A DNA stretch of 64,000 bases from NCBI RefSeq assembly GCF_000331735.1, contig NC_020126.1, forward strand, positions 4,836,001 through 4,900,000. The letters are read 5' to 3'. Below are positions 61,898 through 64,000 of this stretch, piece after piece. The notes under the pieces are model-generated. The model worked only from the letters and a program-made list of their open reading frames with translations, did not search any database and was not told the origin of the DNA. The DNA is from Myxococcus stipitatus DSM 14675. Its GTDB lineage: Bacteria; Myxococcota; Myxococcia; Myxococcales; Myxococcaceae. The translations under genes and the position numbers were made by a program. Each line of letters begins with the position of its first letter. The stretch's first letter is position 1.

Positions 61898-62812
61898 ATG
61901 GCGGCTGGACAAGAACTCGCGGCGGATGTGGATGGGCAGTGGCTCTTCCGGCATGGAGACCTGGTCCTCGGACCGGTCAGCGGCAACCACATTGTTGAGA
62001 AGCTCAAGTCAGGGGAGCTGACGCCGGAGTCCCTGCTGGCCCTGGCGGGCGAGCGGGACTTCCACCCCATGAAGGACGTGGAGCCCTTCAAGGTCCACGT
62101 GGCGCTCGCCGAGGCACGGGCTCGAGTGGACGCCGCCGTCCTGGTGGAGCGGGAGAAGAACCGCAAGCGGATGATGGTGCTGGGCGGGGTCGCCGGAGGA
62201 CTGGCGCTCGTGCTGGGCACGGGCGGCCTGTTCCTGGCGCGCAACGCCGCGGTGCATGGCTGGTTCGGCGAGGAGGAGTTCGAGGGCATCGAGATGGAGG
62301 CCCCCGTCATTCGCCTGGCGCAGGCGCGCCCGGATGACGAAGAGCTCTTCGACTACCCCATCCCGGGGAGTGTGAAGCCGAAGTCGGGAGAGGCGGGGGG
62401 AGGCAAGCCCGCGACTCCGGGCGGAGGCAAGCCCACCGCCGTCGCATCGGTGGACCGCAAGCCGCCGCGTCCCTCGGGCAGCGTGGCCACCGACCCGGAC
62501 GGGATGCAGGTGGCGCAGCAGTTCGACCAGTCCGCCATCAACCGCGTCGTCGCGGGCAACAAGTCCACGCTCTTCCGCTGCCTCAAGGAGGAGGCCGCCC
62601 GCAGTCCGGGCCTGGCGGCGAGAATCCCCCTGGAGTTCGTCATCGGAAACGATGGCCGGGTCAACAAGCTGTGGGTGGACAACCCCCAGTTCAAGAAGGG
62701 TCCACTCTACGACTGCCTCTTCACGGAGCTGCAGAAGTGGCCGTTCCGCGCCTACGAAGGAGAGCGCGCGACGGTGGGCCTCTCGTTCACCTTGGGCCCC
62801 AAGAAGGGGTAG
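61898..62812 (+). CDS. AgmX/PglI C-terminal domain protein with GYF-like N-terminus
   Basis: 304 residues. Residues about 14-60 (WLFRHGDLVLGPVSGNHIVE) look like the GYF_2/DUF4339 domain. A membrane helix follows (MMVLGGVAGGLALVLGTGGL), then a Lys/Pro/Gly-rich linker. The last 90 residues (INRVVAGNKSTLFRCLKEEA then RIPLEFVIGNDGRVNKLWVD) match the AgmX/PglI C-terminal domain, which resembles TonB ends. AgmX and PglI are linked to gliding motility in myxobacteria. It probably spans the envelope to a partner. Confidence 0.8.
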   Translation: MAAGQELAADVDGQWLFRHGDLVLGPVSGNHIVEKLKSGELTPESLLALAGERDFHPMKDVEPFKVHVALAEARARVDAAVLVEREKNRKRMMVLGGVAGGLALVLGTGGLFLARNAAVHGWFGEEEFEGIEMEAPVIRLAQARPDDEELFDYPIPGSVKPKSGEAGGGKPATPGGGKPTAVASVDRKPPRPSGSVATDPDGMQVAQQFDQSAINRVVAGNKSTLFRCLKEEAARSPGLAARIPLEFVIGNDGRVNKLWVDNPQFKKGPLYDCLFTELQKWPFRAYEGERATVGLSFTLGPKKG

Positions 62813-62839
62813 GGCCACTTTCTTGCCCACCTCGCGGGC

Positions 62840-63496
62840 ATGCCCCATACCGGGGCCATGTCCGCCGCATCTGTTGCCGAGACCGAAATCGCGAAGAAGG
62901 CCTTGAGCGTTCCGCCGGGGACCTTCCGTCACACCGTGCTGCTGGCCGCCAAGCGCTTCAAGTCCACCTGGGCGGAGCTGGGCAGGCTGCTGGTCCAGGT
63001 CCGGGACGAGGCCAAGTTCGAGGAGTGGGGCCACCCCACCTTCGAGGCCTACTGTCTCAAGGAACTGCACATCAAGAAGCAGACGGCCCTCAAGCTCACC
63101 CGCTCCTTCAGCTTCCTGGCCAAGCACGAGCCCGAGGAAGAGCTGCGGGCTCAAGAGTTCCCCGAAAAGGCGCCCGCCTTCGAGGTCATCGAAGTGCTGG
63201 CCGACGCGGAGGAGCGCGGCCAGTTGTCGCCCACTGAATACAAATCCCTACGTGACAGTATCTGGAGCCCGGAGAAGTCTCCCACCGAGCTCAAGAAGGA
63301 GTTCACGGAGAGGTTCCCCCGGCCGCCGCCCGAGCCTCCTCCGGAGAGCCTCCAGGTGCGCAAACTGGCGTCCATGGCCCGGAAGCTGGCCAGTGAGCTG
63401 GCGGGGTGTCGCAAGATTCCGAACGCCGTTGCCGAGCGAGCAGCCGCCCTGGCGGACGACGTGGAGGAGCTCGCCTCAGGGGTGACGGACGCCTGA
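62840..63496 (+). CDS. Hypothetical protein, possible DNA-binding helix bundle
   Basis: 218 residues. The centre (EEWGHPTFEAYCLKELHIKK then QTALKLTRSFSFLAKH) has a helix-turn-helix-like spacing, as in some sporulation or plasmid proteins. A Pro-rich stretch (RPPPEPPPESLQ) and a helical end follow. I cannot name a family. ATG 62840 or 62858. It precedes clpX on the same strand with 226 bases between. Confidence 0.6.
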   Translation: MPHTGAMSAASVAETEIAKKALSVPPGTFRHTVLLAAKRFKSTWAELGRLLVQVRDEAKFEEWGHPTFEAYCLKELHIKKQTALKLTRSFSFLAKHEPEEELRAQEFPEKAPAFEVIEVLADAEERGQLSPTEYKSLRDSIWSPEKSPTELKKEFTERFPRPPPEPPPESLQVRKLASMARKLASELAGCRKIPNAVAERAAALADDVEELASGVTDA

Positions 63497-63517
63497 GTCG
63501 CTGTTACTGAACGCTCA

Positions 63518-63549
63518 CCCGTTGCGGACGCTGTACGCTCCGTAACGGG
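63518..63549. promoter_or_regulatory. Inverted repeat upstream of clpX
   Basis: CCCGTTGCGGA (63518-63528) and TCCGTAACGGG (63539-63549) are 11-base arms with one mismatch around a 10-base loop. It lies 21 bases past the previous stop and 173 bases before clpX. It could be a terminator without a T tract or a regulator site. Confidence 0.4.
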
Positions 63550-63570
63550 CCCGCACCGTTGGGCTTCCTG

Positions 63571-63593
63571 CCCAGGGGGGAGGGCCCTATAGT
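63571..63593 (+). promoter_or_regulatory. Weak candidate -10 region for clpX
   Basis: TATAGT (63588-63593) is the only good -10-like hexamer before clpX. The -35 17 bases upstream (TTCCTG) is poor. Three GGGCCC copies flank it (63582, 63600, 63618). Transcription would start near 63600, giving a 120-base leader. Confidence 0.25.
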
Positions 63594-63722
63594 GGTTGTG
63601 GGCCCCATGTAGGTGGTGGGCCCGACGGCTGTTCGAGACGTGGGCAGGCCGTTTGGGTAGGGGAGCGGTGGACGGCGAAGTGGCTCCGGCAAGTTCCGGG
63701 GTCGGCGAACTCGGAGGCGGCA

Positions 63723-64000
63723 GTGAAGAAGGAGCACCACGTCAACCTGTCCTGCTCGTTCTGCGGAAAATCGCAGCGCGAGGTCCGCAAGCTCATCGCG
63801 GGACCGACGGTCTACATCTGCGATGAGTGCATCAAGCTCTGCAACGACATCATCGCGGACGAGAACGAGCGCGAAGAGGGCAAGCCGCAGGTCAGCTTGC
63901 CGACGCCTTCGGAAATCAAGGCGTTCCTCGATGACTACGTCATCGGGCAGGACCAGGCGAAGAAGGTCCTCGCGGTCGCGGTCTACAACCACTACAAGCG
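63723..64000 (+). CDS. clpX: ClpX, ATP-dependent protease ATP-binding subunit (N-terminal part)
   Basis: The first 92 codons are visible; the gene continues past the window. The zinc-binding domain [20 protein letters not shown] ... [19 protein letters not shown] shows the C-x-x-C ... C-x-x-C pattern. The start of the AAA+ module ([20 protein letters not shown]) follows. ClpX unfolds proteins for ClpP. GTG 63723 has GGAGG five bases upstream. It is too open-ended for a stop-to-stop ORF list. Confidence 0.95.
   Translation, partial: MKKEHHVNLSCSFCGKSQREVRKLIAGPTVYICDECIKLCNDIIADENEREEGKPQVSLPTPSEIKAFLDDYVIGQDQAKKVLAVAVYNHYK

Noticed and set aside
1..64000. CRISPR arrays, tRNA, rRNA, insertion sequences, prophage
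   Set aside because: No regularly spaced direct repeats, no tRNA T-loop pattern in gaps, no transposase or phage structural gene was seen.

Overview
The window looks like the chromosome of a myxobacterium, most likely Myxococcaceae. It is very GC-rich, nearly every codon ends in G or C, and genes are packed head to tail with many 4-base ATGA/GTGA overlaps. It carries lineage-typical families: a DUF2378 (TIGR02265, Myxococcus paralogous family) protein, an AgmX/PglI C-terminal domain protein, many lipoproteins, a deep set of membrane and secreted proteins, and an ABC permease fused to an M1 peptidase. I see no rRNA, tRNA, CRISPR array, insertion sequence or prophage. About 60 protein genes are called; the first (photolyase) and last (clpX) run off the window.

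Layout. 1-9240: partial class II photolyase, a membrane protein, a DUF1015 protein, a very large membrane-anchored spermidine-synthase-like protein, and an ABC transporter operon (ATPase, permease, 389-residue anchored protein). 9489-15840: a small charged protein, hemB, DUF4177 and RDD proteins, a 746-residue protein with two tandem D-Ala-D-Ala-ligase-like ATP-grasp modules, a P1 (DmpA-type) peptidase and a 38-residue Lys-rich protein. 15870-19402: a lipoprotein, an AI-2E/PerM-family transporter and an outer-membrane-barrel candidate. 19414-22233 (minus strand): RNA ligase, an ITPase-like fusion protein and an AbiEii-type nucleotidyltransferase. 22286-25751: SH3-like small protein, sigma factor with its putative membrane anti-sigma, metallophosphoesterase, FKBP lipoprotein. 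25877-31369: a cNMP-domain protein, an EF-G and a DEAD-box helicase. 31478-33078: PNPOx-like and PaaI-thioesterase genes divergent from a TetR regulator, with a near-perfect 32-bp operator between them. 33128-45457: a secreted EEP-family protein, a four-gene cobalamin mutase operon (mutA-mutB-meaB-icmF), an ankyrin/bactofilin-like protein and DUF2378. 45473-54612: ABC/M1-peptidase system, GH5 mannanase-like lipoprotein, M15-type peptidase, NarL-type two-component pair, lipoprotein. 54738-59083: a sulfur-carrier cluster (E1-like, TusA-like, MoaD-like, degenerate E1-like, JAMM protease), then cysC and larE. 59087-64000: lipoprotein, small barrel, ribbon-helix-helix protein, truA, AgmX-like protein, a hypothetical and the start of clpX.

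Two loci stand out as possibly undescribed systems. The first is the translationally coupled trio at 19414-22233: an RNA ligase with a KxDG nucleophile motif, a protein that joins an ITPase/Ham1-like domain (with the usual catalytic Asp replaced by Thr) to an unrecognised, apparently duplicated C-terminal region, and an AbiEii-family nucleotidyltransferase. It suggests RNA end repair or modification. The second is the sulfur locus at 54738-59083, where a ubiquitin-like carrier, its E1, a second E1 remnant without an ATP loop, a TusA-like protein with CPMT in place of CPxP and a JAMM protease sit beside an APS-kinase-like protein with an altered DGD motif and an orphan LarE.

All calls come from reading translated sequence and motifs; no database search was possible. 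Promoters, terminators and operators are candidates from pattern only.
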